From NCBI GenBank assembly GCA_013146195.2, contig CM028381.1, positions 94,815,255 to 94,879,254 of the forward strand: a stretch of DNA of 64,000 bases, read 5' to 3'. The position numbers were made by a program, and so were the translations under genes. The DNA comes from Codonopsis lanceolata (taxonomy: Eukaryota > Streptophyta > Magnoliopsida > Asterales > Campanulaceae). Numbering within the stretch: the first letter of the stretch is position 1; every line of letters starts with the position of its first letter. The notes under the pieces are model-generated. The model made no database searches. It was given only the letters and a program-made list of their open reading frames with translations, and was not told where the DNA came from. This document shows, piece after piece, positions 10,146 through 23,022 of this stretch.

Positions 10146-12339
10146 ACAACCATAAAAGTTAAAAATTAAGACGGTTTCAATAACAAAATAAGAGAACATT
10201 CATATGCTGACCCTTGACATGGTTGGCAGCAGCTTATTTGCAGCACATTGACACCTAATTCTTATTGATATCAATGCCCACCCAAATGTTTCCTGGAACT
10301 GGCTTGGCTGTTAGATATCTGGATGACATGGTCTAATGGTCTATGAAATCATAGATCAGTAAAACATAGATAAATGGAACTTTTCACAAGGAAAAAATTA
10401 CTGACATATTTGCTTTAGGTTTCGTTTTAAAATTACACTTGATAATGGAACTTTCCACGTTGGACAAGCCCTGTACCTCAATTATGAAGATTATGGGTTA
10501 AGCCCACCCATCCAACATTTGACATTGAATTATACTCGATGAAACTCAAGTATAATACTTATTAATCAACCAACTCCATGAAGCTCAAGTATTGTAATTA
10601 TTTGCTATCCGCTGTGTGACCATTAAATTCATAAAATACTCCACAAAACTTCAAACTTTACCAAACTTGCATATTATGAAACTAGACACTTTAAACTACG
10701 ATTTAGCACTTTGAATCACCTAATTCGAGTCTATATTAATCAAGTTATAGCCATTCAAAACTCAGGTTACTAACCTGGATTTCTGCTAACAGTTTCACAT
10801 GCGCAGCGGTGGTTCAAGACCCAATTGAGCAACTTCCCGACCTCAGAAAATTATGAAACTTTACAGATAACTAACTAACACATATAAATACAACATACCC
10901 AAAATTGAGCATATTTCCATGCACGGATTTTCCACAGAAATTTACGGAAAATGGTCCAAAACAGGGTCTGCACTTGGTTGAAAGTTATGTGTTGTGAAGA
11001 CCGAAACCAAAATTAAGAGTAGGAGTATAACCAGTAGGTACAGATGAAGAGAGTACCTCAAGAGTGGTTGGTCTACTGCTAGATGGAACATCTCCGGCTT
11101 CAAAGGGGATAGTTGTTTGAGAAGAATGAAGGCCACCAAACAAGGTTCCGTTGGAATAAATTTCTATGCATATTGGTTTGTTCCTTATACAAACTCAATT
11201 GAAGACAAAATTGCAACCCAAAGAGCCATTGGGATGATTTTGGTGAGCAGTTTGATTCATTATTTATTTTCCTAGATGCATATTGATTCATTATTTATTT
11301 TCCTGGATGATTTTGGTGAGCAGTTTTGGCTTTCTGTATTAAGAAAAGAGGGACCGGGACTACGTACGACTTGATCTCCACGAGTCTCAGGGCTGAAGTT
11401 AGTTCATAATTTGGAGCAGATTTTGCACTAGCTAGTAATCTGTCCAAATTAAGCTGGGAGTTCGGGTAATAGTTTTCTAGGGAAACGTTATAAGTTTGAG
11501 CAGGTTGTGGGAGGGTTTGTGACGGGTTGAAGAGCTGTTTGGGTGGCATTAGTTTCATGGCTCATTCTCATAAGATTGTTTTGAAGGAACCGTACAGCAG
11601 GGAGATTAACAAGGTAAAGGGAAATTCAGCAATTCAGGAGTTCAATTACGAAGGTCATGGATATAAGTTCAGTTGCACCTTATTGCTTGGAAAGGAGGAA
11701 GTCACGGTTTGGAGGGACTTGGTTGACAGTTTGTTTTCAGTTATAAAATGCAGTGGTCAACTTGAGAGTGGCCCTAGCATTGCTCAAAGAAATATTACCC
11801 CATTTCTAAATAATTGACTTCTTTGACCCTGTATTATAAATAATAATGTAATGTGCTGAAATAATCCCTCACAATTTCCAGCCCATAAGTAATCCTTTGT
11901 GTGAGTTAATTCGTGAGTAGTGAGGGCTGTTACGTAGCTGAAATTGGAGCTGTTTCGAGCAGGTTTTGGGCAGACTAAAGGGCTGGGAATTATTGGTTAA
12001 TTGGCTAGTAATTTTGGGGCAGGTTTGAGTCGGGTTTGGGGCTGAATAAAGAGAGCTGAATCAGATTTGTTGGTTCAGTTTGGCCTTCGTATCAGCGAGA
12101 GTTTTGGGAGAGTTTAGGACTGTTTTGAGGCTGATTTTGGAGCAGTTTCGGGATAGTTCAAATTGCCGAAACAGATTGGAGGTGTTCCGATTTTGACACC
12201 CGGGACATATCTCAAAGCAATGACTACGGAAAAAGTAATCAATACAATTAGTCACTGCAGTTGATAACAACAAGCAGCAGCCTAAACTGCAGGGATAACA
12301 ATGCTGCCCTTGTAAGAATTATGACAAGCAAGAAAAAAA
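10146..12339. other. Spacer with one unassigned small ORF
   Basis: No recognisable gene. Between about 11220 and 12200 the word gagcagtttt/gagcaggttt recurs many times in degenerate form on the plus strand. The only tidy open frame is described separately (11527-11817). The region ends at a scaffold gap. Confidence 0.4.
11527..11817 (+). CDS. Hypothetical 96-residue ORF
   Basis: An open frame of 96 codons with mixed, soluble-protein-like composition (for example GHGYKFSCTLLLGKEEVTVW). It has no recognised domain, no signal peptide and no visible promoter. It lies in the word-repeat area upstream of the gap and may be chance. Reported only because its composition is less biased than the surrounding DNA. 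Confidence 0.15.
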   Translation: MKSCLGGISFMAHSHKIVLKEPYSREINKVKGNSAIQEFNYEGHGYKFSCTLLLGKEEVTVWRDLVDSLFSVIKCSGQLESGPSIAQRNITPFLNN

Positions 12340-12439
12340 NNNNNNNNNNNNNNNNNNNNNNNNNNNNNNNNNNNNNNNNNNNNNNNNNNNNNNNNNNNNN
12401 NNNNNNNNNNNNNNNNNNNNNNNNNNNNNNNNNNNNNNN
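12340..12439. other. Assembly gap (100 N)
   Basis: Exactly 100 N, the conventional filler for a gap of unknown size. Composition changes sharply from AT-rich on the left to GC-rich on the right, so the two sides may not be truly adjacent. Confidence 0.99.
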
Positions 12440-12851
12440 GTGGAAAAGCGAGAGCAGCCCCGCAGCGCCCCTTCGTGGAGACTCATCAACGCCCTGGGGA
12501 TGATGCAGCCATCAACTCTTCTTTGAAAGAAGAGTTGTATCACGGTGGCCAAGGACAAACAACTCACGGCCTCGTTTTTCGATAAATACGAATACGAGAA
12601 CAAGCCCGGTGCGAGAAAGGTCTACCGCCTTGGTCTCTCTTGACAAAGTGGCCAAGCACGCACTATCTTGGTCACCGGCTTCAACATGGAAGCACATGTA
12701 GGCTGCAAGCAAGTCCCGAAAAGGCCTGCGCCAAATTTGATGATCAAGTGGCCACGGACCTCCATCTAAAGGCCAAAGGTGCAGGCGATGAGCGAGGCTG
12801 CTGCTAAGGTCCAAAATAGCGACGAAAGCGAAGCCAAAGACAAGGCGGGAA

Positions 12852-14370
12852 GTGGCACCTCCAGCTGAAGAGGCGAGCCAAGTGGATCGTAGGAAAGAGA
12901 GAGGAAGGCCAGAAGAAGAAGGCACCCGGCCAATCCGGCCATTCCTCTCCTCCATCTACCCAGCGAAGCCTTACCCCAATCCATTGACCACCAGCTACCT
13001 CTGGCCTCTGAGCCAAAGCGAAGGGAACTTGGCCAAAACCAGCCACCGAGGTCCTCCAACCTCTACCGATGAAGCGGTGAGTCTCTATTCGGCCGAGGGA
13101 AGAAAGAGGAGCTACCGGTACCGAACCTCTGCTTGACCAACCCGACTACCTCTAGTGCCCACACTCAGCTGTCAGCCCTTACTATACCATCTAGAACCCC
13201 AACCAACTACCGGCGCCCAAACCTTGCATCAACCCTTCATCTATTCCTTCGAGTCATCTACTCGAGAGGAATTCACCACCTCCGGAGGAGTCTATCCCTC
13301 GGGGAGGCCTCAAATCGGAGGAGCCGGCCAGAACCCCGACTCCTCCTCCTCCTTAACTACTCACGGCCCATCCACCTCCTCACCACCCAATCCCAACCAA
13401 CTTCTTCAACCACACCACAACCCTTAGACCTGCTCTGCCAAGTTCCTCTTCGAACTTTGTCGTGCGGATCTATTCACCTCTTCTCATCAACCTCCTCAAC
13501 CTTCTCAACCTCCCCGATTCTTCCAAAACCAAAATTCTATTTTACTGCCCGCTTCTTTACGGTTCTCTACCGAACCCATTCCCAATCCTCCACATCGGTG
13601 AAAATTCGACACGATATGGGCTGGATTCCCCACCAACTCCCCCTCCTCCCTCCCTATAACCTATCCTCTTCCACCAAAACCATACCAACCCAAGACTTCT
13701 TTTACGCCTCCACCTCTCCCCATATCCAGCGGCCCATCGGGCTGCGGACTACGCCTCTGCGACACCATTCACATTGGCCAAGCCTCTACTTCCAATCGGC
13801 CCGCCAATCTGAAATTTTGTCGGCTAGATGCCATCTACCAGTGACTAGGCGAACTCACTAGCATATCTACGCTACGGCGAAGTAGCCACTGCGGCGGCCA
13901 AGGCGCAACCCAGGGCGCCACTACTCGACAATTTCAAGAGGATGCGGACTCGTTTTGGACGAATGCGACGCGACTTCACCGATGTCAAGATCAACGTAGA
14001 AGCTCAACGAGATGAAGGCGCCGTATCATAGGTTCCATTTTCTCACGAGCTCTTCCACGCCATCACTCTCCATCTAGGTCGTACTCCTATTATGGAACTC
14101 AACCCTCGCTCGAAACTACGCTCATGACATTATGAATGCCAAGCGGGATCGTGATCGGCCATCACGGAGGAGAAACAAATGAGATCTATCAACGAGAATC
14201 TTGATGGAAGAAACGGCCGTCTTCGTGACTGGACTACCGTTCTCGTTCCACCGGACCTCAGCCGATCAGCGAGATGCCGAATACCAAGAAGAATGGAAGA
14301 GCTAGAGCGAGAAAGAAGAGAAAGGAGGCTGAACAAAGGCAAAGGAAAAGACCATGGTAGCTTTTGTATC
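12852..14370 (+). pseudogene. Possible decayed env-like region of the Sirevirus-like element
   Basis: Long open stretches in more than one frame give Pro/Ser/Thr-rich sequence (12852-13861) and then, after 13900, a charged helical region (NFKRMRTRFGRMRRDF; later EELERERRERRLNKGKGKD). Sireviruses often carry an extra, poorly conserved env-like frame with a coiled coil between pol and the 3' LTR, and this position fits. No conserved motif proves it, and stops break every frame. Alternative: unrelated GC-rich host or transposon sequence. Confidence 0.3.
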
Positions 14371-14746
14371 TTTTCTTCCACTTTCCTTTGTATTTATCTT
14401 ATTTTTGAGAAAACTTCTGTCAAATGTAAACATCTTGTTTATGAATCTGGATGATTACTTGCTTTTCAAAAATTATGTTGTTTAAATTCACTTTGCTTTA
14501 TTGTTTATTTATATGAGAATTTAAACATTAGTTTAAATTGATTTAAGCTGGCTGTGATCTGTGTGCTATTCTTTGACTCTCTTATTTTTGTATGCACTTA
14601 GATTAGTCCCTTGCATCGAGGTGTTATTACGTTTAATAGAGGCATGTCTACCATTCGTAATATATAAACTTTCTCGGACATGCTATTATCTATTAAATAG
14701 CTTGTTTTAAAACCCTCATTCGTAGTAATGATGACCAGATATAAAT

Positions 14747-14755
14747 AGGAGGAGA
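14747..14755 (+). other. Polypurine tract
   Basis: AGGAGGAGA immediately before the LTR start; primes plus-strand DNA synthesis in LTR retrotransposons and supports the LTR boundary. Confidence 0.6.
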
Positions 14756-14756
14756 T

Positions 14757-16029
14757 TGTTGATTCTTATGTTAAATTTATATCGATCGGTAGTACATTAC
14801 TTTAGTTTTATACTTGATGGCTAATCAGTTAGCGTATCGATTAGCGTGGCAGCTGATGTATAGAACTTTGCCTTGTATAGTTTTGTAGGACCTTTTCGGG
14901 AACATCGGAAGACCACTTCTGCTTCACCGGAAAGACACTGCTCAAAGCTTAAGATCGATAGACCTCGTGTCGGTGATGCTTCTTCGTGTCCTCTCCATAT
15001 CAAAGCTAGGCTGGATTAATTCAAACTTATTCCCATTTGATATTTGAATTAATCCAAGTCTTTCACCGACATGTCAAGCCGCAGAAAGCAACTTTCAGAA
15101 AAGAGGAATACTTTTACTCTGAGCGATGTAAAGCGATAAAGCAGGTGTCCCCTACTTTACGCTTCATCTCTCGGATCGACACCAAATCGCCCACCTTTTG
15201 AAGATCTCGAAAATGATTATACGCTCTAGTTATACGTGAAGGCGAAATTCACTTGTTGTGACCCACCCGTGCATTTAATGCATTTATGAAAAAGAGTTGA
15301 AGTCTTCGTCTTCTCAACGGATCTTTGAAGTGCACTGCTTTAAATCTGCCATTGAAGGCTGGAACATGGACAAGCCATGCGAGAATCAATCGAACACTTA
15401 AAGAATTGCTCGAATCTCTGAAACTCCAAGTCTTTCATCCAAGTCTTTGGCTCGGTGCATTCAATAGATCCTCAACAGATCTAGAAGTCCTCGTCGACAA
15501 CAAGAAGCTGCTCTTCAACATTTATTGTTTATTCTTCTTGTTGTTTACTTCCATTAACTATACTTACGCAATTAAATATCTTGTATTCTGATATTTAATT
15601 CCCTAGACCAAACACAAGTCAATATTTTGTACACGATCCATTAGGGATATTCTTTGTAATTGATCTAAGTGGAAAACATAGTGCACAATTTAAATCCAAG
15701 GTTATTTGGCGCCTTGGTGGTGGGCGTAGCACTCATTAAGTGTGAACCATCCCAAAATTCTTGTGTTATTTCCTTACGTTTGTTTATTTATTGAGCTGCT
15801 TTCGGTTTCATTGTTTACTTCATCCATTTATTGAGAACTTAAGTAATGTCACGTAAAAAGGTCTAGGTAGTCCTTATGGCACGGAACAATTTTCTTGAAG
15901 GTCTTCCGCTACTTGATTCTTTTCATAGATTGCAAGTAACTTTCAAGGAACTTACTTTAAAAGTTTTAAAGTGTTAATAAGCTATTCAACCCCCCTTCTA
16001 GCTTATTATTGTGCTCATTGGGACCCACA
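14757..16029 (+). repeat. 3' LTR of the Sirevirus-like element
   Basis: Begins TGTTGATTC just after the polypurine tract and ends near acccaca at 16029. The 3' end carries the ttcaacccccctt...ctagct motif and an internal 'ggtgggcgtagcac...gtgaacc' phrase shared with the degenerate LTR at 16500-17400. About 1.27 kb, normal for the group. The exact 3' end is uncertain by a base or two. Confidence 0.65.
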
Positions 16030-16499
16030 ATAGTTAAAAAAAAACTCTTTTCAATCTTCCATTTTTTCATATTGTATTTGTAAGTTTATATTGTCTACAA
16101 TGTATTAGAAATAAATATAAAAAAAATTGAAATTTTGAATGGGCTGGACCGGCTCAAAGAAGCCAGGGCTTTTTTTATCCGAGCCCGGATGATGGGCCAA
16201 AAATGTCTGACATTTTTTGGATCGTCAATATCCGAAGCCTGACCCATCAAAATATTGTATGGACTGGACTTTTTTTGTCGGCTCTATTCCCAGTAAAGAG
16301 ATCCTCTCCCTCCTATCAACCCTTCTCTCTCCACCTTTCTGTTGAGTCATGTATGATTTACTTAAACTCATTAAGATTAGTTAAGATAACATGTGCTTTA
16401 CTTTATAAGAAGTTGTTTTTATCTAAACACACTAGCTAGCTATAACTCTCTATTCAACTATATACAAAGGTTGCCAAGCAATCCTTATTTTGATAAGTG
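16030..16499. other. AT-rich spacer, no gene seen
   Basis: Contains short runs such as ggctggaccggctc and gagcccggatgatgggcc but no supported feature. Confidence 0.5.
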
Positions 16500-17400
16500 T
16501 TAGCTTGTCTATTTCCTCATAAAAACAAACATACTTTATATTTTTCTTCTTAGTGACACTTTCCTTTTTGAGCTTTAGTTTTCTTGTTTCTACAAGTCAA
16601 CTATTACATTTAATGCTCTTCATGCAAACATAGTATTTACCTTGTTTTGTCAAGATTACAACGTTGAAGACTGAGCTCAAATTCAAATTTGCTCCAACAG
16701 CCTGAAGATCAAGTCTTTCTATTTAAAGTCATTGAAGCAAGCTAAAGAACCACTGAAGCATTCAATATCTCTCAAGCATTTACTCTCATATTTGAAGTGC
16801 CTCAACCTATAACATTTACTAGATTGATTTAAATATTTATTTATTTTTTTTACCAGGTTGAATCCTGGGGTAGTAGTTCCGGTCCCTCATTGCTACTACC
16901 AGGAAAATCGCGAGATGTGCCCGAAATAATACCAGGTTAAATATTTATTCTTTCTACTAGTATTTGTTTTCAATGATTGTGTAAATCCTCTCAACTACTT
17001 AGTCTTTGAGATATCTTTGATTCTACCCCACGAGTGTGATTAATTTTCAATCACACTCCACAAACACTGATCTTTGTTATACATTGATTCATTAGTGATC
17101 AATTAAAATTATTAATAAAATTAGTGCAGTTAAAAAATCTAAGACTCACCAACATGATAGTGGACATAGCAGTTTACACTGTGAACCACTTTATTTGTTG
17201 TATACTTTATTTTTAAGTTTTGTGTGTTTGACCGATTGTTGCAACACTTGCGAAGTTTCAATCTATTTAAGTGTCAATCAATCTTTACCGATCATATAAC
17301 TTGTTCTTCAATTCTTGCGTTTGATTAAAGGGACCAAATTATTATTAAAAAAATATTCATACCATCAACCAGCAAAGCTTGACTAACTCTATAAGCCAAC
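16500..17400 (+). repeat. Degenerate copia-type LTR relic
   Basis: The phrase agtggacatagcag...gtgaaccactt (about 17158-17195) parallels ggtgggcgtagcac...gtgaaccatcc in the Sirevirus-like LTR at 14757, and the flanking leader is similarly AT-rich. No clean boundary remains. A 95-bp element with 13-bp flanking repeats is inserted within it. Confidence 0.35.
16842..16936 (-). mobile_element. Short SINE-like insertion with 13-bp target duplication
   Basis: A 95-bp segment is flanked by perfect 13-bp direct repeats (TTAAATATTTATT at 16829-16841 and 16937-16949). Read on the minus strand it ends in an A-rich tail (CTGGTAAAAAAAATA). Long target duplications plus an A tail are typical of LINE-mobilised SINEs. 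On the plus strand the tRNA-like word CCAGGTTGAATCCTGG is also present, but in the opposite orientation to the tail, so tRNA ancestry is uncertain. Confidence 0.5.
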
Positions 17401-17422
17401 TGACACTTAACCTTTTCCGTTG

Positions 17423-20414
17423 TGTGGCGACCCGGCCCGGGCCCGAGATGGGACCGAGGGTCGGACCGCCCAATTAAGGAGGGAAACAAGTAGGCAATTA
17501 AACATGCAAGGACTTAATTTATAAAAACGACGTGGCCTTAACATTGGAGTTGTAGCACGCCTCGGCACCAATGGCCGGATATTTTAAAACTTTTGAACGA
17601 TAAACGCAGGTTAAACAAAATAACCAAGTCTTCGGCGACACTACATGCCGGAACCCAAGCTAACAGTTTATGGACAAGTATTAAAGAAGAGCTAATAGCA
17701 TGCTCAGCGGAAGACTAATACGTAGAGGAATAATGACAAGTTAACCAAAGCTCGGCTTACACAATGCCGGCACAAAAAGGGTTACAAGTACTACAAGTAT
17801 TAAACTACTAGCAGTTAATAAGATTTACAATCAAGTTCTACACAAATACCCAAGCATAGTCTAGTTGACTTGCTTAACCCGTCGTCCTTACAAAATTATA
17901 AACAAGAGTAAGAGGCCATCAAAAACCACCTCTTCAAGAATCAACGGTCACCAAAAAGGGCACAAGGCACGAACACAGCTAGTCAACGAGCAGGACCTGT
18001 CTTGCTAGGATCTAAAGCAGTAAAGGGGAAAGGGTAAGTCATAAAGACTTGTAAGCTATTAATCATGCATGTCATGGCAAGATGCAACATACAAGGCAAG
18101 ATATCATCACAAGCATAGAATCATATATCCAGGATGCACATTGTTTCACATAAGTGCGCATAAATAAATCACATAGGATAAGGATATATGGAGAGCCGGG
18201 CCGCTACGTAGTTCCTGCATACAAGCGTTATCTGGAATGTGCGGGTATCGAATGTGTGTAAGTACATCGATCTTCCGAGGAGATGCCCGGGATAGTCACC
18301 AGTGATGCTCTTAAATGATTACAGCATGGGAGCTACTTCCCCACTGTGGCCACAGTGGAGGCGTGTGTGAACAAAGACGGGATGCCAGCTGGACTCATGC
18401 AATGCCAAGTAATGTATACTTAACAAAATTCTCAAGTAGAGAACGAGGTCGACAAGAGCGATCTCGTTCAAGACAAGTAAATTATTCTCATCAATAATCA
18501 AGTAGGGTTGAGTTCGACAAGAGCGAACTCACATGTCAATTAGTCATTCTATAATATGACATTCAAGATCAAGCAAGGCAATCAATTCAAGTTCAAAAGT
18601 CTAGAATTATTATTCTTAGGGAAACGCGTTAGAACGTCGTAGGGATTGATCGGTGAGCCGGTATTGTTCAATAGCTCGCTAAACTTGACTCCGTTGAGTC
18701 GTCTCTAACAATTCATCCAATAGAGTTAGGACGCTAAATGCATCACAACCCTTTTCTAAGTTCTCGTATATGATCGGCTAGGTCATTAATCCATTTAACA
18801 ACCGTAATTAAGAGTTATCGATAATTCGAATTCAAGGGACCTTAGAATCATTCTTTCAAGGTTATTAAAATGCAAGGGTCCAAGAACGTTATTTATTCGT
18901 AGGGAAACATAGAACACAATTTATTCTAGGCCTAGGACCCAATTCAATAGGATCATCAATACAAGGCATATGAAACCCTAGAATTCAAAATTCCCAAGAG
19001 TCATCAAAATATATTAATCCAAGAACATTAGTTGTTCCTAAGGAAGCATAGAACATAATTAATTCTAGGCATAGGTCTCAATCAACAAGATGAACATATT
19101 GTTAAAAATCTCAAAAGACCAATTCATTCACAATCATGGCTTGGACATGGTAGAGCATGGAAATCAAAAGAAAAGGGGGAACATGGCATGTCTAACATAC
19201 AATCCTAAGGGGAAATTAATAGCTTACCTTCACCAAGGAAAAGGAAGGTTGGAGTACAAAGTAATCGGATGGAAACGATCTCCTCGTCGGTAGCTTCACT
19301 CCGGTAGTCTCGGTTTGGCAATCGGAGGTCGGGAGCTCAATCTAGGGAAGAGACACACACCAATCTCACCTATTCTCTACACACACTAAACATGGCAAGA
19401 GAGAGGAGAGAAAATCTGATAATGGGGGTTTAAGGTTAAGTCAACAAGAGAGAGGCTTTTTATACCTTGCATGGATTTGGTGGAATTCCACATGTCAAGA
19501 GGAGAGGCTCCCATTTTCCACTTGTCAAGAGAAGGTTACTTGGGATTAGGACTAATCTAGCTTGATTAGGGTTTAATAGGTTGGATTAGGGCCAATTAGG
19601 AAGGAGGTTTAAGTGGCTAATTGGATCACAAAAGCTGGAAGGAGGAAAATCCCGTAGAGGCTGATCACAGGAGGCAGTGAGGCGCGCCTCACCACAGGCC
19701 ATGCGCCTCAACTCTGGGGGTTCCCTTTTTCATTTGCTCTCGATTGGGCGGGCGCCTCACTCGAGCCATGCGTCGCCGCTGAACTGAGCACCAAAACTTG
19801 ACCTAAACAAGTCCTAAATGGTCCCAAGCTCATGGGCAACCATTCTAGGGTCTAACATAACTCAAAACATGTCCGAAACACACCCGAACAACACCCGGAA
19901 CAAGGTAGGACAAGGCTCGAATCATGCGACGATTGGTTGACGAATCAAACCCGAATCAAACGTCAATACAACTAGGGTAACTTGGGCATGAAAAAAGGAT
20001 TGTTTAAACATGGTTATGACTTGAATACAAGTCCGGGAACTCAAGGAACAATTCGCACGTCGAAATACGAGCAAAACGGGAGACGGGGGAAATCGCTAAG
20101 GCCAAAACAAAGCAAGAAGGTTTCTAAACTTCCAATCAAGCTTACTAGGATCAAGGCGAGTGTTCTAAGTCATCTATGGAAGACAATAGAACCCTAACAA
20201 GTCTTGGTTGAGTGCAAATCATGCTAAGGCAACACTCAAGGCATAACGGCAAGGTATGCTAAGCATAGAAGGTATTTCAAGCGACAAGGAATGTAATAGT
20301 GATAATACGAGCCAGGTATGAGCAAATAGAATATCCAATCATGATAAGGCATTAAACAAACAAGTTATCAAGGTATAAAACAAGTAATGCAAGTAATGGG
20401 TTTGGGTTCTCACA
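17423..20414 (-). mobile_element. Solo LTR of a long-LTR gypsy (family A)
   Basis: Starts TGTGGCGACCC and ends GGGTTCTCACA (TG...CA), 2992 bp, flanked by a perfect 5-bp duplication CGTTG (17418-17422 and 20415-20419). It is homologous in reverse orientation to the LTR at 38855-41725: shared phrases include the 'ggcgacactacatgccggaa' region and the 'gttctttgg/ttattctaggc' repeats. No internal region remains, so it is a solo LTR left by LTR-LTR recombination. The palindrome TGAGGCGCGCCTCA at 19678-19691 is its hairpin box. ORFs inside it are incidental. Confidence 0.9.
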
Positions 20415-20419
20415 CGTTG

Positions 20420-21067
<648 letters not shown>

Positions 21068-21075
21068 TTTACTTA

Positions 21076-23022
21076 TGTGCACAAAACACAACTCGGGCAA
21101 GAATACCCGGTCGTATCAAGTAATAAAGTGTACCTAAGTACGAGTTATTGATCCCACAGGAAATGTATATAATTCTCACTCGAGTAAGTACCAAAATTAG
21201 GCTAACTAATTATAAACAACCTAGAAAGCAATCAAATCTACACAACTGCGGAGGTGGTTTGACAACAACAAATCAAGAGAAAAATATAGGAGTGCAATAT
21301 TTCTAGTCTAGCCAGTGTTTGATTTTAATCCTCTTTCTGCTTTTCTTTAACTCAAGTCTTGGTAGTCGGGCGCACTATATTATTCACTACGGGCTCTCGC
21401 AACGTATATCAAATCTAGCTACAACTCCTAGCTACAGGCTCTCGCTTCTTATAGCATAGGAGAAAATAGTCGCATATCAAAACAAGCACCCAATAACTAT
21501 CTACGCATGATCCCCTCTCGGTCTCACGTTACGCAAACAATTATTGTGATTTTCGGAATTAATAGAACGGGTTCTCGCATCTTATCCTATAATTCTAGTG
21601 ATCATCTAATGGTTCGCTACGCCATTAAAAGCATGAAGAACACACAATAATAACCAAGTGCATCGGTAATATTTCGCAAAAAGAAACTCTTTATATTTTT
21701 CTACAAGTCATGTTGGTAGCCGAGATAACAAAAATTGGTTAACTACGAGCTCTCGCATCTTATAGTCATCCCTAACCTCCCCGACCTTGCGAATGGCTAA
21801 AGTGGTTTGATCGCATGTCAAACCGAGTCTCACAATGGCTATCGATGTGTGTCACAAAACACCAACTATTAAATTGATTGGTCCGAAATATAAAGGTAGC
21901 TCTCGCGGATCCTAAATATTTCTAAAATCATTTAATTAATGGTCAATTAATTAAAGGCATTAAGTTCACAAAATAATAACCAACATGAATGTGTACTAAA
22001 TAAAGAGATAGATTAAATTAAAACACTACATTGGACATAGAAAAATAATTGCATTCCATAAATAAATTAAGCATGAACCAATTCAACATTTACAAAATTA
22101 ATCAACCCTAGAAATCGTAACAAATATCTAAAAATATAAGTTGAAAGAATTAAACCGAATAATTGCGAATCCGGGGTTGAAATCTTTTGTAGATGCTTCC
22201 TTGACCCTTGATTTGGAGCTCCAAACCTTCAATGGTGGAAATTTTTTGGAAGAATGTAAGGATTTTGGAAGAAATGGGGCTGGTGCCCCATTTTGGGAAC
22301 AATGTCCCGAAATGGGGACATGTGAAAATGAGAGGAAAGCTGGAAGAAATAAGAAGGAAGCAACAAGAGTGCGCAAGATTGAGGGGAAAAAATAGGGAGT
22401 ACAAGGGAGAAGCAAGGGATGAAATGGAAGAAAAGAAATGGCTGGGGCACGGCTGAAAAACGGGCTGAACCAAGAAGGAGCTCGCTGGTCACCCAACAGG
22501 AAATGGGAAGCGGCTGTGGTTGGAGGTGGGCTGGAATAGCGGGCAGGAGGGGCAGGATTGGGCCGGATCTGCTTGGATCCAGCAAGGAGAAGTGCGGGTC
22601 ATGGGTGAGGATAAAGGAGCCAGACGGTGACACATGGCACCACTAGGAAGGCGACAACGTGAGGAGAATATGGAAATTGCTACGGTGCCCCTGGCTTCTT
22701 CAGAAAGCGCCGAAAGTCCTTCCCTTCCCAGCTCTCTTAAATTCATCCTCTATTAGCCCAGTTAACTTCGTTAGCCCTCATTTGCCTTTGACTGCTTAAC
22801 ATAACTCAACGGACTTTTTCCAAATAATTTGTAATTCAACTTTTCAGCCTGGAATTGCCTCGAACTTCGTGCTAAACACCATATAATTGCTCGATTATGC
22901 ATGGAAACCTACATTAAGCACAAATACACAAATAATAATTTTTCCAAAGCATAATTAACTCAAAAATAGCACAAAATAGATGAAAATTTCAGGGAAAATT
23001 CATGGAAATCTTGGGCTCATCA
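21076..23022 (-). mobile_element. Athila-like solo LTR
   Basis: Read on the minus strand it starts TGATGAGCCC (at 23022) and near its end has cctgtgggatcaataactcg and acccgggt-type phrases seen at Athila LTR 3' ends. The flanks share TTTACT (21068-21073 and 23023-23028), a plausible target duplication if the element runs to 21074. No internal region is present. A 13-bp inverted repeat (CCCCATTTTGGGA ... TCCCGAAATGGGG, 22286-22317) is its hairpin box. ORFs in 22128-22746 lie in both strands of this LTR and are not supported as genes. Confidence 0.65.

Larger units (their letters stand above)
12440..16029 (+). mobile_element. Sirevirus-like Ty1/copia, 3' portion
   Basis: GC-rich internal sequence (12440-14350), an AT-rich stretch, a polypurine tract (14747-14755) and an LTR (14757-16029). 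The LTR 3' end, with gctattcaacccccctt followed by ctagctt, is the hallmark of Sirevirus/SIRE-type LTRs. The 5' part is missing beyond the N gap. No reverse transcriptase or RNase H motif was found in the visible internal part. Confidence 0.6.

Noticed and set aside
22128..22746. Overlapping ORFs on both strands
   Set aside because: They lie inside the reversed Athila-like solo LTR, show no domain, and both strands are equally open.
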